From the NCBI GenBank assembly GCA_002421985.1, contig DISF01000077.1, positions 23,136 through 40,714 on the forward strand: a stretch of DNA of 17,579 bases, read 5' to 3'. Under the pieces are notes generated by a model. The model did no database searches, was not told where the DNA came from, and worked only from the letters and a program-made list of their open reading frames with translations. The position numbers were made by a program, and so were the translations under genes. Within the stretch, counting starts at the first letter, position 1. Each line of letters starts with the position of its first letter. Shown here piece after piece: positions 1-6,605 of this stretch. This stretch comes from Roseovarius sp. UBA6217 (GTDB taxonomy: Bacteria > Pseudomonadota > Alphaproteobacteria > Rhodobacterales > Rhodobacteraceae).

Positions 1-379
1 CGGCGGTGATGCCGGGCACGATCTCATAGGCGAGACCCGCCGCGTCAATCGCCTCTAACTCCTCGTCGAGCCTTCCGAACAGCACCGGATCGCCCCCCTT
101 GAGCCGCACCACCCGCGCGCCGGTTTGTGCATGGCCCACGATCAGCGCGTTGATCGCCGCTTGCGGGACGGAGAGGCCGAATCCTTCCTTGCCGGCGGCG
201 ATCAGCAGAGCGTCGGGGCGCGCAAAGGCGAGGACATCCGCGCTCACCAGCCGGTCATGGATCACCACATCCGCCGCCTCGATCAGGCGCAGCGCGCGCA
301 GCGTGAGCAGATCGGCCCCGCCGGGGCCTGCGCCGACAAGGGCGATGGGGGCGGGGTGGGGCGCGAGCGGGCTGGGCAT
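1..379 (-). CDS. cobA: Uroporphyrinogen-III C-methyltransferase (SUMT), N-terminal part, cut by the window edge
   Basis: SUMT adds two SAM-derived methyl groups to uroporphyrinogen III to give precorrin-2, the branch point to siroheme and cobalamin. About 126 residues are visible. Near the N-terminus is the glycine-rich SAM-binding motif VGAGPAGADLLTLRALRLI, and further on is the family signature VVRLKGGDPVLFGR, followed by EIVPGITA. The ATG at 377-379 places the methyltransferase fold about ten residues in, so there is no N-terminal CysG-type dehydrogenase/ferrochelatase domain ahead of it. The Shine-Dalgarno is weak. The gene is divergent from an Lrp/AsnC regulator. In Rhodobacteraceae this pair commonly heads a sulfite reductase/cysH cluster, which suggests (from memory, not visible here) that the product feeds siroheme rather than B12. 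The rest of the gene lies left of the window, so a C-terminal extension cannot be excluded. Confidence 0.9.
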   Translation of the reverse strand, partial: MPSPLAPHPAPIALVGAGPGGADLLTLRALRLIEAADVVIHDRLVSADVLAFARPDALLIAAGKEGFGLSVPQAAINALIVGHAQTGARVVRLKGGDPVLFGRLDEELEAIDAAGLAYEIVPGITA

Positions 380-420
380 GGCGAGCGTGTCCGGGCTTGT
401 TTGACTTCCCCGCCAATATA

Positions 421-506
421 GGAAATATTCCCGTTGATACGCCATATGCCCCGGAGAATAAGGAAATATGTTCTACGGATGCCGACTTGCCGGAGCATTG
501 TTCCGG
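421..506. promoter_or_regulatory. Candidate operator array between the SUMT gene and the Lrp/AsnC gene
   Basis: The 145-bp divergent intergenic region holds three related inverted repeats. They are GGAAATATTCC at 421-431, GGAAATATGTTC at 462-473, and CCGGAGCATTGTTCCGG at 490-506. The second and third share the form GGA-N6-TTC and start exactly 30 bp apart (462 and 492). The first lies 41 bp upstream of the second. Spacings near whole helical turns suit an Lrp-family oligomer, so autoregulation plus control of the SUMT gene is a reasonable inference. The binding protein is not shown by the sequence. Confidence 0.4.
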
Positions 507-524
507 TTTTGAAAGGGAAGCGGA

Positions 525-986
525 ATGACGGTCCGGATTGACGAGCTTGACCGGAAAATTCTTGGCGAGATGCAGCGCGACGCGGCGCAATCGCTTGATG
601 AAATCGCGCGCGCCGTGGGCAGTTCCAAGACGCCGGTGTGGAACCGTATCCGCAAGCTGCGCGAGGCCGGGGTGATCCGGCAGCAAACGGTGCTGCTCGA
701 TGCCGAGGCTCTGGGGCTGGAGGCCTGTTTTTTCGTGCTTATCCGCACGTCCGAGCATGATGCCGGGTGGCAACTCCGGTTCCTGCGGACGCTGCGCGAG
801 CGGCCCGAGGTGATGGAGGCGCACCGGCTGGCGGGGGACGTGGATTACATCCTCAAGGTGCGGGTAGCCAATGCGCGGGCCTATGACATGTTCTATCAGG
901 CGCTGATCGCCGAAGTGTCGATCCATACGGTGACGGCGCTTTTGTCGATGGAAGAGATCAAATCCACCACCGCGCTGCCGGTCTGA
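525..986 (+). CDS. Lrp/AsnC family transcriptional regulator
   Basis: A 153-residue protein of the usual Lrp/AsnC length. Residues 5-53 form the N-terminal helix-turn-helix (IDELDRKILGEMQRDA, then SLDEIARAVGSSKTPVWNRI and RKLREAGVI). Residues about 70-145 form the RAM effector-binding domain, with a GDVDYILKVRV strand and a closing helix. The ATG at 525 has a purine-rich Shine-Dalgarno (AAAGGGA) just upstream. It is transcribed away from the SUMT gene. Family members respond to amino acids or other small metabolites. Because the neighbouring gene probably belongs to siroheme and sulfite reduction, a sulfur or cysteine signal is likely, but this is inferred from context. The gene ends just before a strong hairpin element shared with convergent tpiA. 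Confidence 0.93.
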   Translation: MTVRIDELDRKILGEMQRDAAQSLDEIARAVGSSKTPVWNRIRKLREAGVIRQQTVLLDAEALGLEACFFVLIRTSEHDAGWQLRFLRTLRERPEVMEAHRLAGDVDYILKVRVANARAYDMFYQALIAEVSIHTVTALLSMEEIKSTTALPV

Positions 987-989
987 TCG

Positions 990-1058
990 GGCAGGGGGCG
1001 CTGCCCCCGCCGCGCGCCTTGCGCGCGACTCCCCCGGAATATTTTGGGCAAGATGAAG
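990..1058. repeat. Double-hairpin intergenic element between convergent genes, probable bidirectional terminator
   Basis: Two GC-rich hairpins lie side by side. GGGGGC (994-999) pairs with GCCCCC (1003-1008) around a 3-nt loop. CGCGCGC (1011-1017) pairs with GCGCGCG (1021-1027) around CTT. They are followed by CCCCCGGAATATTTTGGG (1031-1048) and a CAAGATGAAG tail. The element fills nearly the whole gap between the stop codons of the Lrp gene and tpiA. I recall very similar strings in intergenic regions of many Rhodobacteraceae, so I call it a dispersed family-specific element. Only one copy is in this window, so repetition is not shown here. Confidence 0.55.
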
Positions 1059-1059
1059 A

Positions 1060-1812
1060 TCAGGAGGCCGCTTCGAGCGCCGTGATGATCGGCGAGAAAT
1101 CCGAGGCTTTCAGGCTTGCGCCCCCGACAAGCGCGCCATCGACATTGGGAATTTCAAATATTTCCAACGCGTTGGAGGGCTTGACCGATCCACCGTAGAG
1201 AAGCCGGAGGGCGTCGGCCTCGGGCGCGCCGAGACGCTCGGCAAGCAGGCTGCGCAAAAGCCCGTGGACCTCGGCGATCTGCGCGGCTGTGGGGGTAAGG
1301 CCGGTGCCGATGGCCCAGACCGGCTCATACGCGATGACGGTATTGGCGGCGCGGGCACTGTCGGGCAGCGAGGCGCGCATCTGGCTGGCGATCACGTCGA
1401 GGGTTTGCGCGGCCTCGCGCTGGGCCAGCGTCTCGCCAAGGCAGATAACCGCGATCAGGTCCGCGGCATGGGCGGCGCGCGCCTTTTCAGCAACCAAGGC
1501 GTTGGTTTCATGATGATTTTCGCGCCGTTCCGAATGGCCGAGGATGACCGCCCCCGCGCCCGCATCGGCCAGCATCGGGGCCGAGAGATCGCCTGTGTGC
1601 GCGCCCGAGGGGGCGGGGTGGCAATCCTGCGCGCCGATCATCATCGGGTGATCGGCGGTGAGGGCGGCGGCCTGCACCAGAAGCGTGGCAGGCGGGCAGA
1701 TCAGGATATCGACGCCGGGCGCGGGATGGGAGGCGGCCAGCGCGGTGATTTCGCCAAGGCTTGCATTCGTGCCGTTCATCTTCCAATTGCCGGCGGCGAG
1801 TTTGCGTTTCAT
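1060..1812 (-). CDS. tpiA: Triosephosphate isomerase
   Basis: Interconverts dihydroxyacetone phosphate and glyceraldehyde 3-phosphate in the cytoplasm (glycolysis, gluconeogenesis, Calvin cycle). The 250-residue length is normal. Key residues are present: Lys11 in GNWKMNG, the electrophilic His93 in VILGHSERR, the catalytic base Glu163 in AYEPVWAIGTG, and the phosphate-binding LYGGSVKPSNA and DGALVGGASL loops near the C-terminus. I chose the ATG at 1810-1812 because the family starts a few residues before GNWKMNG. An in-frame GTG at 1852-1854 would add 14 residues and overlaps the stop of the upstream IscA-type gene as GTGA. Neither start has a strong ribosome binding site. It is the last gene of the minus-strand run. 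Confidence 0.96.
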   Translation of the reverse strand: MKRKLAAGNWKMNGTNASLGEITALAASHPAPGVDILICPPATLLVQAAALTADHPMMIGAQDCHPAPSGAHTGDLSAPMLADAGAGAVILGHSERRENHHETNALVAEKARAAHAADLIAVICLGETLAQREAAQTLDVIASQMRASLPDSARAANTVIAYEPVWAIGTGLTPTAAQIAEVHGLLRSLLAERLGAPEADALRLLYGGSVKPSNALEIFEIPNVDGALVGGASLKASDFSPIITALEAAS

Positions 1813-1850
1813 GAAAAATCGACTTTCAGCAATGGATTGCGCGGCAAAGC

Positions 1851-2201
1851 TCACATGCCTGCGAATTTGATCGACTCGCCGCAGCCGCAGGATTCGGTGA
1901 CGTTGGGATTGTTGAACACAAAGCCCGATTCCAACAGCGAGGTCTGGTAATCAATCTCGGTGCCAAACAGGAACATCTGTGCCATCGGCGCGATCATGAC
2001 GCGCGCGCCATCCTGTTCCACCACTTCATCATGGGGATCAATCTGTGTCACATACTCCATCGTGTATTCCATCCCCGCGCAGCCGCCCTTCTTGATGCCG
2101 AGACGCAGGCCCTTGGCCCCGTCGCGTGCCATCAGCCGCGTGATCTGCGAGACCGCCGCCGGGGTCAGGGTGACGGCTTGTCTTCCGGGAATTCCGAACA
2201 T
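1851..2201 (-). CDS. sufA: HesB/IscA family iron-sulfur carrier (SufA type)
   Basis: A-type carrier that receives a nascent Fe-S cluster and passes it to apoproteins. The 116-residue protein has the three invariant cysteines: Cys41 in KKGGCAGMEY, and Cys105 and Cys107 in the C-terminal SCGCGES. The core around YTMEYV and VFNNPN is typical. It lies 28 bp downstream of sufT, with a GAAGGG-type ribosome binding site in the gap, so the two are probably cotranscribed. The other suf genes (sufB, C, D, S) are not in the window. Its TGA stop overlaps a possible GTG start of tpiA. IscA, SufA and ErpA are hard to separate by sequence alone. The SufA label rests on the SufT neighbour. Confidence 0.88.
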   Translation of the reverse strand: MFGIPGRQAVTLTPAAVSQITRLMARDGAKGLRLGIKKGGCAGMEYTMEYVTQIDPHDEVVEQDGARVMIAPMAQMFLFGTEIDYQTSLLESGFVFNNPNVTESCGCGESIKFAGM

Positions 2202-2229
2202 GAGCTTTGCCCTTCAGGTGATTGGTTTC

Positions 2230-2589
2230 CTACATGAAACCCAGCTCTAGCCGGGCCTCGTCGCTCATCATGTCCATGCCCCATTGCGGCTCCCATGTCA
2301 GGTGCACATCGACCTGCTTGACCCCCGGCAATGGCTCTATCGCGTCGGCAACCCAGCCGGGCATATCGCCCGCCACCGGACAGCCCGGCGCGGTCAGGGT
2401 CATGGTGATGTCCACCGCGTTCTCGGGGCTTATACCGATCGTGTAGATCAACCCGAGATCGTAGATATTCACAGGAATTTCAGGGTCATACACGCTGCGG
2501 CACGCCTCGACGATCTGCTCGTAGAGCGGGTGATCCGTGCTCGATGGCGCGATCAGGGGGGTGCCCTCTAGGGGCTCTGTTGCGGTCAT
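2230..2589 (-). CDS. sufT: MIP18/DUF59 family Fe-S assembly protein (SufT)
   Basis: SufT is an auxiliary maturation factor for Fe-S proteins, related to PaaD and the eukaryotic CIA protein MIP18. The 119-residue protein has the family core from about residue 22: YDPEIPVNIYDLGLIY, then ITMTLTAPGCPVAGDMP with the conserved Cys70, then VKQVDVHLTWEPQW. The start at 2587-2589 has an excellent Shine-Dalgarno, GCAGGAG, nine bases upstream. An in-frame start at 2673 would add 28 poorly conserved residues and is rejected. The 121-bp gap from the rimK-type gene could hold a promoter; TTGGCC (2655-2660) and TTAAAT (2631-2636), minus strand, are 18 bp apart but weak. The next gene is the IscA/SufA-type carrier. 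Confidence 0.9.
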   Translation of the reverse strand: MTATEPLEGTPLIAPSSTDHPLYEQIVEACRSVYDPEIPVNIYDLGLIYTIGISPENAVDITMTLTAPGCPVAGDMPGWVADAIEPLPGVKQVDVHLTWEPQWGMDMMSDEARLELGFM

Positions 2590-2710
2590 GGCGAACGGCT
2601 CCTGCGGTATTTTCTGATAAAACATATAGGATTTAAGACTGCCCGCGTCCAGAGGGCCAACCGCACGGCTCACACGCTAAGCCGCACGGGCGACGCAGGG
2701 CGTTGAACGA

Positions 2711-4114
2711 TCATGGCGCCGATTTGCGCCGCCGCACGGGGGCAGGGCGCACCTGTGCCTCGATCATGTCGTAGAGCGCGCCGGCGATGTTCTTGCCGGT
2801 CGAGCCTTCGATCCCCTCCAGCCCCGGCGAGGAATTGACCTCGAGCACCTTGGGGCCGGTCTCGGAGCGCAAGAGATCCACCCCTGCCATGCCAAGATCG
2901 AAGACGCGGGCGGCGCGGATCGCGGTTTCGCGCTCGGCCTTGGTGATGCGCACCGGCTTGGCCGAGCCGCCGCGATGCAGGTTGGAGCGGAAATCGCCCT
3001 CGGCGCCGGTGCGCTTCATCGAGGCCACAACCTTGTTGCCGATCACAAGGCAGCGGATATCCTCACCGGCCGCTTCCTTCACGAAATCCTGCACGAGGAA
3101 ATTGGCCTTGAGCCCGCGAAAGGCGTCGATCACCGATTCGGCCGCCTTGCGGGTCTCGGCCAGCACGACGCCCTTGCCTTGCGTCGATTCGAGCAGTTTC
3201 ACGATGAGCGGCGCGGTGCCGACAAGGCCAATGAGGTTGCCGGTATCCTTGGGGCTTGCGGCAAAGGCGGTGTTGGGCATCCCCACCCGCGCGCGCGCCA
3301 TGAGTTGATGGGCATAAAGCTTGTCGCGGCTGGCGATGATCCCTGCCGAGGGGTTCACGCAGAAGGTGCCGATGGTCTCGAACTGGCGGATCACGGCGGC
3401 CCCGTAGGCAGTGACCGAGGCACCGATGCGCGGGATCACCACGTCATAGCGCGGCAGGCGCTTGCCGTCATAATGCACCTCGGGAGCAAGCACATTGATC
3501 GCCATGTAACAGCGCGTGGTGTCGATCACCTCGACCGAGTGGCCGCGCGCCTCGCCCTCCTCGACCAGCCGCCGGGTGGAATAATTGTCCTCGCGCGAGA
3601 GCACGCAGACACGCAGCGCGCGCGTGGGCTGCACGCTGCGCATTTTCGAGCTGTGATAGACATCATAGCTGAGTTCGGGTTGCAGGAATCGGTCGGTGGC
3701 GACGATCGAGATATGATCCTTGAGCGCCTGCCGCCCCAGAAGCATCCGGCTGGTCATGGTGGAGCGGTTGGTGAGCGTGATCTCGATCGGCCAGTGATCG
3801 CCGTTCACCAGAAGCGCGCTCTGGATCACGTAGCGCAATTCGCGCTCGCCGTTGGAGGAGGCCACTTCGCGGCGGTCGATGATCAGCGCCGAACAGGGGA
3901 TCACCAGATCGTCACGCCCCGGAATGGGGTGGACGGTAAAGCGCACCTTGGGCCGCGCCGAGGGGCCGAAGGTTTCGATATCGAAAGCATGGAGCGCCGA
4001 GGTGCGCGCGCCGGTATCGACCTTGGCCTTGATCGCGGGCACGCCGAGATCGGGCAGCGATACCCATTCCTCCCAGCCGAATTGGAGCGGCTGGGGTGCG
4101 GTGGTCTCGGTCAT
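2711..4114 (-). CDS. rimK: RimB-like (retropepsin-like, PF05618) domain fused to RimK, S6 glutamate ligase
   Basis: RimK is an ATP-grasp ligase that adds glutamates to the C-terminus of ribosomal protein S6. The 467-residue protein has two parts. Residues about 10-150 match the family named 'putative ATP-dependent zinc protease' (COG4067/RimB). This part has an aspartic-protease-like signature, KVDTGARTSALHA with Asp33-Thr-Gly, and ends with MLLGRQALKD. Residues about 166-455 are a full RimK, very like the E. coli enzyme: CVLSREDNYS, YDVVIPRIGASVTAYG, the ATP-grasp stretch IVKLLESTQGKGVVLAE, DFRSNLHRGG, and the Mg-binding LEVNSSPGLEGIE. The C-terminal tail is basic (VRRRKSAP). E. coli RimK is about 300 residues and lacks the first domain; in Pseudomonas RimB is a separate protein. 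The Shine-Dalgarno is AAGGA. It precedes sufT by 121 bp. Confidence 0.9.
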   Translation of the reverse strand: MTETTAPQPLQFGWEEWVSLPDLGVPAIKAKVDTGARTSALHAFDIETFGPSARPKVRFTVHPIPGRDDLVIPCSALIIDRREVASSNGERELRYVIQSALLVNGDHWPIEITLTNRSTMTSRMLLGRQALKDHISIVATDRFLQPELSYDVYHSSKMRSVQPTRALRVCVLSREDNYSTRRLVEEGEARGHSVEVIDTTRCYMAINVLAPEVHYDGKRLPRYDVVIPRIGASVTAYGAAVIRQFETIGTFCVNPSAGIIASRDKLYAHQLMARARVGMPNTAFAASPKDTGNLIGLVGTAPLIVKLLESTQGKGVVLAETRKAAESVIDAFRGLKANFLVQDFVKEAAGEDIRCLVIGNKVVASMKRTGAEGDFRSNLHRGGSAKPVRITKAERETAIRAARVFDLGMAGVDLLRSETGPKVLEVNSSPGLEGIEGSTGKNIAGALYDMIEAQVRPAPVRRRKSAP

Positions 4115-4192
4115 GGGGTTTGATCCTTGATCCTGCGTCGGTCTCGCCGGGCGGGTGATAGCCGTGATCGGGGCTGCGCCGCAAGGGCCGGG

Positions 4193-4468
4193 CTATTTGT
4201 TGATGTCCTCGCGGATCACGCGGGTCTGGTCATCGGGGTTGCGGAACGCGCGGCGCAGCACGATCCAGGCGGCGAGCGAGAAGAGCGCAAAACCCGCCAG
4301 AAGCGCCGAGAGGCCCAGATCGAGCGGCAAGAGCACCACAAGCGCCACAAGCGCCGCGCCGCAGGCAAAGCCCAGAAGCACGAAGCCGGGCAGAAGCGTT
4401 TCGCCGATGGCAAGGAGAAGGGCTGCCGCGGCCCACACCCACCAGAGCTGCCACAGGGCGGTTTCCAT
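4193..4468 (-). CDS. Short NfeD-family membrane protein
   Basis: NfeD proteins are membrane partners of SPFH/stomatin proteins. The 91-residue protein has an N-terminal WQLWWVWAAAALLLAIGE helix followed by two more hydrophobic stretches (about 30-50 and 55-72). It ends in a short charged tail, NPDDQTRVIREDINK. The family's usual soluble OB-fold domain (full proteins are about 150 residues) is missing, and the 78 bp before the next gene leave no room for it. Its ATG shares one base with the TGA of the upstream SPFH gene (TGATG, 4466-4470), so translation is probably coupled. The family call rests on the hydrophobic pattern and the partner. Short NfeD forms may be normal in this group. Confidence 0.8.
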   Translation of the reverse strand: METALWQLWWVWAAAALLLAIGETLLPGFVLLGFACGAALVALVVLLPLDLGLSALLAGFALFSLAAWIVLRRAFRNPDDQTRVIREDINK

Positions 4469-5358
4469 CAGCCGCGCCCCTTGAGCAGCGAGAAGGCATT
4501 GGCAAAGGCCTCGACCGCGTGGGCGGGCACGATCACGGTCTGGCTGCCGGGGCCCTGCGCGAGCGTGCCAAGCGCCTCGACCTGCTTGAGCGCGACCTGG
4601 TATTGCGCGGCCTCCAGCCCGTTATCGGCGATGGCGCGGGCGACCACGCCGGTGGCATAGGCCTCGGCATCGGCGGCGATGCGGCGCGCCTTGGCCTGTT
4701 GCTCGGCGGCGTAAAGCTCGGCATCGGCCTGCAATTCGATGGCGCGTTTGCGGCCCTCGGCCTCTGTCACCTGCGCGCGGCGGGCGCGTTCGGCATTGAG
4801 CTGTTGCAGCATCGCCTCGCGCGTGGCCTGATCGAGATCGACATCGAGAATCTCGGCGCGGGTCACGTCGATGCCCCAGTCATCGACCGCGTCCTTGACC
4901 CATTTCTTGATCGTGGCGATCAATTCGTCGCGGTTGGATTGCACCTCGTCGAGATCCATCTTGCCGATCTCGGCGCGCACGATGCCGGTGACGGTGGTGG
5001 CGATGGCCTCGTCCACGTCGCGGATGCGGTAGACGGTCTTTTCCGGGTGCAGGATGCGGTAGAAGACAGAGGTTTCGACCTTGACCAGCACGTTGTCGCG
5101 GGTGATCGCGTCCTGGCTCGCGCTGGGAAGCTGGCGCTCGAGGATCGAGATGCGATGCGCCACCACGTCGAGAAACGGCACGATCAGGTTGATGCCGGGG
5201 CCAAGCACCTTGTGCAGCTTGCCAAAGCGTTCGATCACGTATTGCTCGGATTGCGGCACGATCTTGAGGCCGCGAAACACGATGAGGAGCGCGAAGATGG
5301 CGATCAGCACCCACAGGATATTGGCGGAGATGAGGGAGATGATCTGGTCTTCGGTCAT
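4468..5358 (-). CDS. qmcA: SPFH/stomatin-like membrane protein (QmcA type)
   Basis: SPFH proteins form large membrane-anchored oligomers that organise membrane domains and modulate membrane proteases. The 296-residue protein has an N-terminal membrane segment (residues 8-28, SANILWVLIAIFALLIVF). A Band-7/SPFH domain follows (about 30-190: IVPQSEQYVIERFGK, LGPGINLIVPFLD, DNVLVKVETSVFYRI). Next is a long charged alanine/glutamate-rich helix (about 195-260, QADAELYAAEQQAKARR) and a C-terminal hydrophobic end. The start at 5356-5358 has a good AGGAAT ribosome binding site; an upstream start at 5397 is less likely. It forms a pair with the short NfeD gene and is divergent from tgt across 95 bp, so both promoters lie in that gap. 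E. coli qmcA (ybbK) also sits beside an nfeD gene. Confidence 0.92.
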   Translation of the reverse strand: MTEDQIISLISANILWVLIAIFALLIVFRGLKIVPQSEQYVIERFGKLHKVLGPGINLIVPFLDVVAHRISILERQLPSASQDAITRDNVLVKVETSVFYRILHPEKTVYRIRDVDEAIATTVTGIVRAEIGKMDLDEVQSNRDELIATIKKWVKDAVDDWGIDVTRAEILDVDLDQATREAMLQQLNAERARRAQVTEAEGRKRAIELQADAELYAAEQQAKARRIAADAEAYATGVVARAIADNGLEAAQYQVALKQVEALGTLAQGPGSQTVIVPAHAVEAFANAFSLLKGRG

Positions 5359-5453
5359 CGGGAATTCCTGAACTGCGGTGATGCGTGTGTCTATCACCCG
5401 AGGATAATCCGCATTAGAGGGGGGAGAAAGGCGAAATATGGCGGAGGCGCGGG

Positions 5454-6578
5454 ATGCGGTTCGGATTCAGGCAGGTGGCGCAGGATGGCAAGGCCCGCGC
5501 GGGGGTGATCGAGACGCCGCGCGGAGAGGTGGCGACGCCTGCTTTCATGCCGGTGGGCACGGCCGGCACGGTCAAGGGGATGCTGCCCGAGAGCGTGGCG
5601 GCGACCGGCGCGGGGATCGTGCTGGGCAACACCTATCACCTGATGTTGCGGCCGGGGGCCGAGCGGGTGGCGCGGCTGGGCGGCCTGCACCGGTTCATGA
5701 ACTGGCCGGGGCCGATCCTGACCGATTCGGGCGGGTTTCAGGTGATGAGCCTTGCCGGGCTGCGCAAGCTGACAGAGGAGGGGGTGACGTTTCGCAGCCA
5801 TATCGACGGGTCGCGCCACATGCTGAGCCCGGAGCGGTCGATGGAGATACAGGCACTCTTGGGCAGTGATATCGTGATGGCCTTTGACGAGTGCCCCGCG
5901 CTGCCCGCCGACCGCGCGCGGATCGCCGAGAGCATGGCCTTGTCGATGCGCTGGGCCGCGCGGTCGCGCGAGGCCTTCGGCGACCGCCCCGGCCATGCGC
6001 TCTTTGGGATTCAGCAGGGCGGGCTGGAGCGCGAGTTGCGCGAGCAAAGCGCCGAGGCGCTTTTGCGCATCGGGTTTGACGGCTATGCGATTGGCGGGCT
6101 GGCGGTTGGCGAAGGACAGGCGGCCATGCTCGAATGTCTCGATTATGCGCCGGACATGTTGCCAAAAGACAAGCCGCGCTATCTCATGGGGGTGGGCAAG
6201 CCCGACGATATCGTGGGTGCCGTGGCGCGCGGCGTGGATATGATGGATTGCGTGCTGCCCACCCGCTCGGGGCGGACCGGGCAGGCCTGGACGCGGGCGG
6301 GGCAGGTCAATCTCAAGAATGCGCGCCACGCCGATGATCCGCGCCCTTTGGATGAGGATTGCACCTGCCCCGCCTGCCGGGGCTATAGCCGCGCCTATCT
6401 GCACCATGTCTACCGCGCCGGAGAGATGATCGCGGGGATGCTCTTGAGCTGGCACAACCTGCATTATTATCAGGAGCTGATGGCGGGGATGCGCGCGGCG
6501 ATCATTGACGGGCGGTTCGCGGCGTGGGAGGCGGAATTTCATGCCGCGCGGGCCGAGGGCGATATCGAGCCGCTGTGA
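5454..6578 (+). CDS. tgt: tRNA-guanine transglycosylase (queuine tRNA-ribosyltransferase)
   Basis: Exchanges guanine 34 in GUN anticodons (Asp, Asn, His, Tyr tRNAs) for preQ1, a step of queuosine synthesis. The 374 residues form one TIM-barrel enzyme of normal length. Visible are the general base Asp91 in ILTDSGGFQVMSL, the substrate-recognition FGIQQGG and GGLAVGEG loops, the nucleophile Asp265 in MDCVLPTRSGR, and the zinc site Cys303, Cys305 and Cys308 (CTCPAC) with His334. The ATG at 5454 has a perfect GGAGG six bases upstream. An out-of-frame ATG at 5438 also follows purine-rich sequence but yields no recognisable protein. The gene is divergent from the SPFH gene and convergent with trpE, with only 27 bp between their stop codons. 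No other queuosine gene is in the window. Confidence 0.97.
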   Translation: MRFGFRQVAQDGKARAGVIETPRGEVATPAFMPVGTAGTVKGMLPESVAATGAGIVLGNTYHLMLRPGAERVARLGGLHRFMNWPGPILTDSGGFQVMSLAGLRKLTEEGVTFRSHIDGSRHMLSPERSMEIQALLGSDIVMAFDECPALPADRARIAESMALSMRWAARSREAFGDRPGHALFGIQQGGLERELREQSAEALLRIGFDGYAIGGLAVGEGQAAMLECLDYAPDMLPKDKPRYLMGVGKPDDIVGAVARGVDMMDCVLPTRSGRTGQAWTRAGQVNLKNARHADDPRPLDEDCTCPACRGYSRAYLHHVYRAGEMIAGMLLSWHNLHYYQELMAGMRAAIIDGRFAAWEAEFHAARAEGDIEPL

Positions 6579-6605
6579 GGGGGGCGTGCTGCGGGGGTGC
6601 CCGTG

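Noticed and set aside
2590..2710. IscR or iron-responsive operator ahead of sufT
   Set aside because: The region has an AT-rich patch (AAATCCTATATG on the minus strand), but I cannot match it with confidence to a known iron or IscR motif.
2975..4123. 382-codon plus-strand frame antisense to the rimK-type gene, and a similar minus-strand frame at 5394-6542 antisense to tgt
   Set aside because: Both are shadows of genes with complete catalytic motifs and have the same composition as other antisense shadows.
5438..5869. Alternative plus-strand frame starting at an ATG just ahead of tgt
   Set aside because: It overlaps tgt out of frame and its translation is glycine/arginine-rich without family features. 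The tgt start has its own GGAGG.
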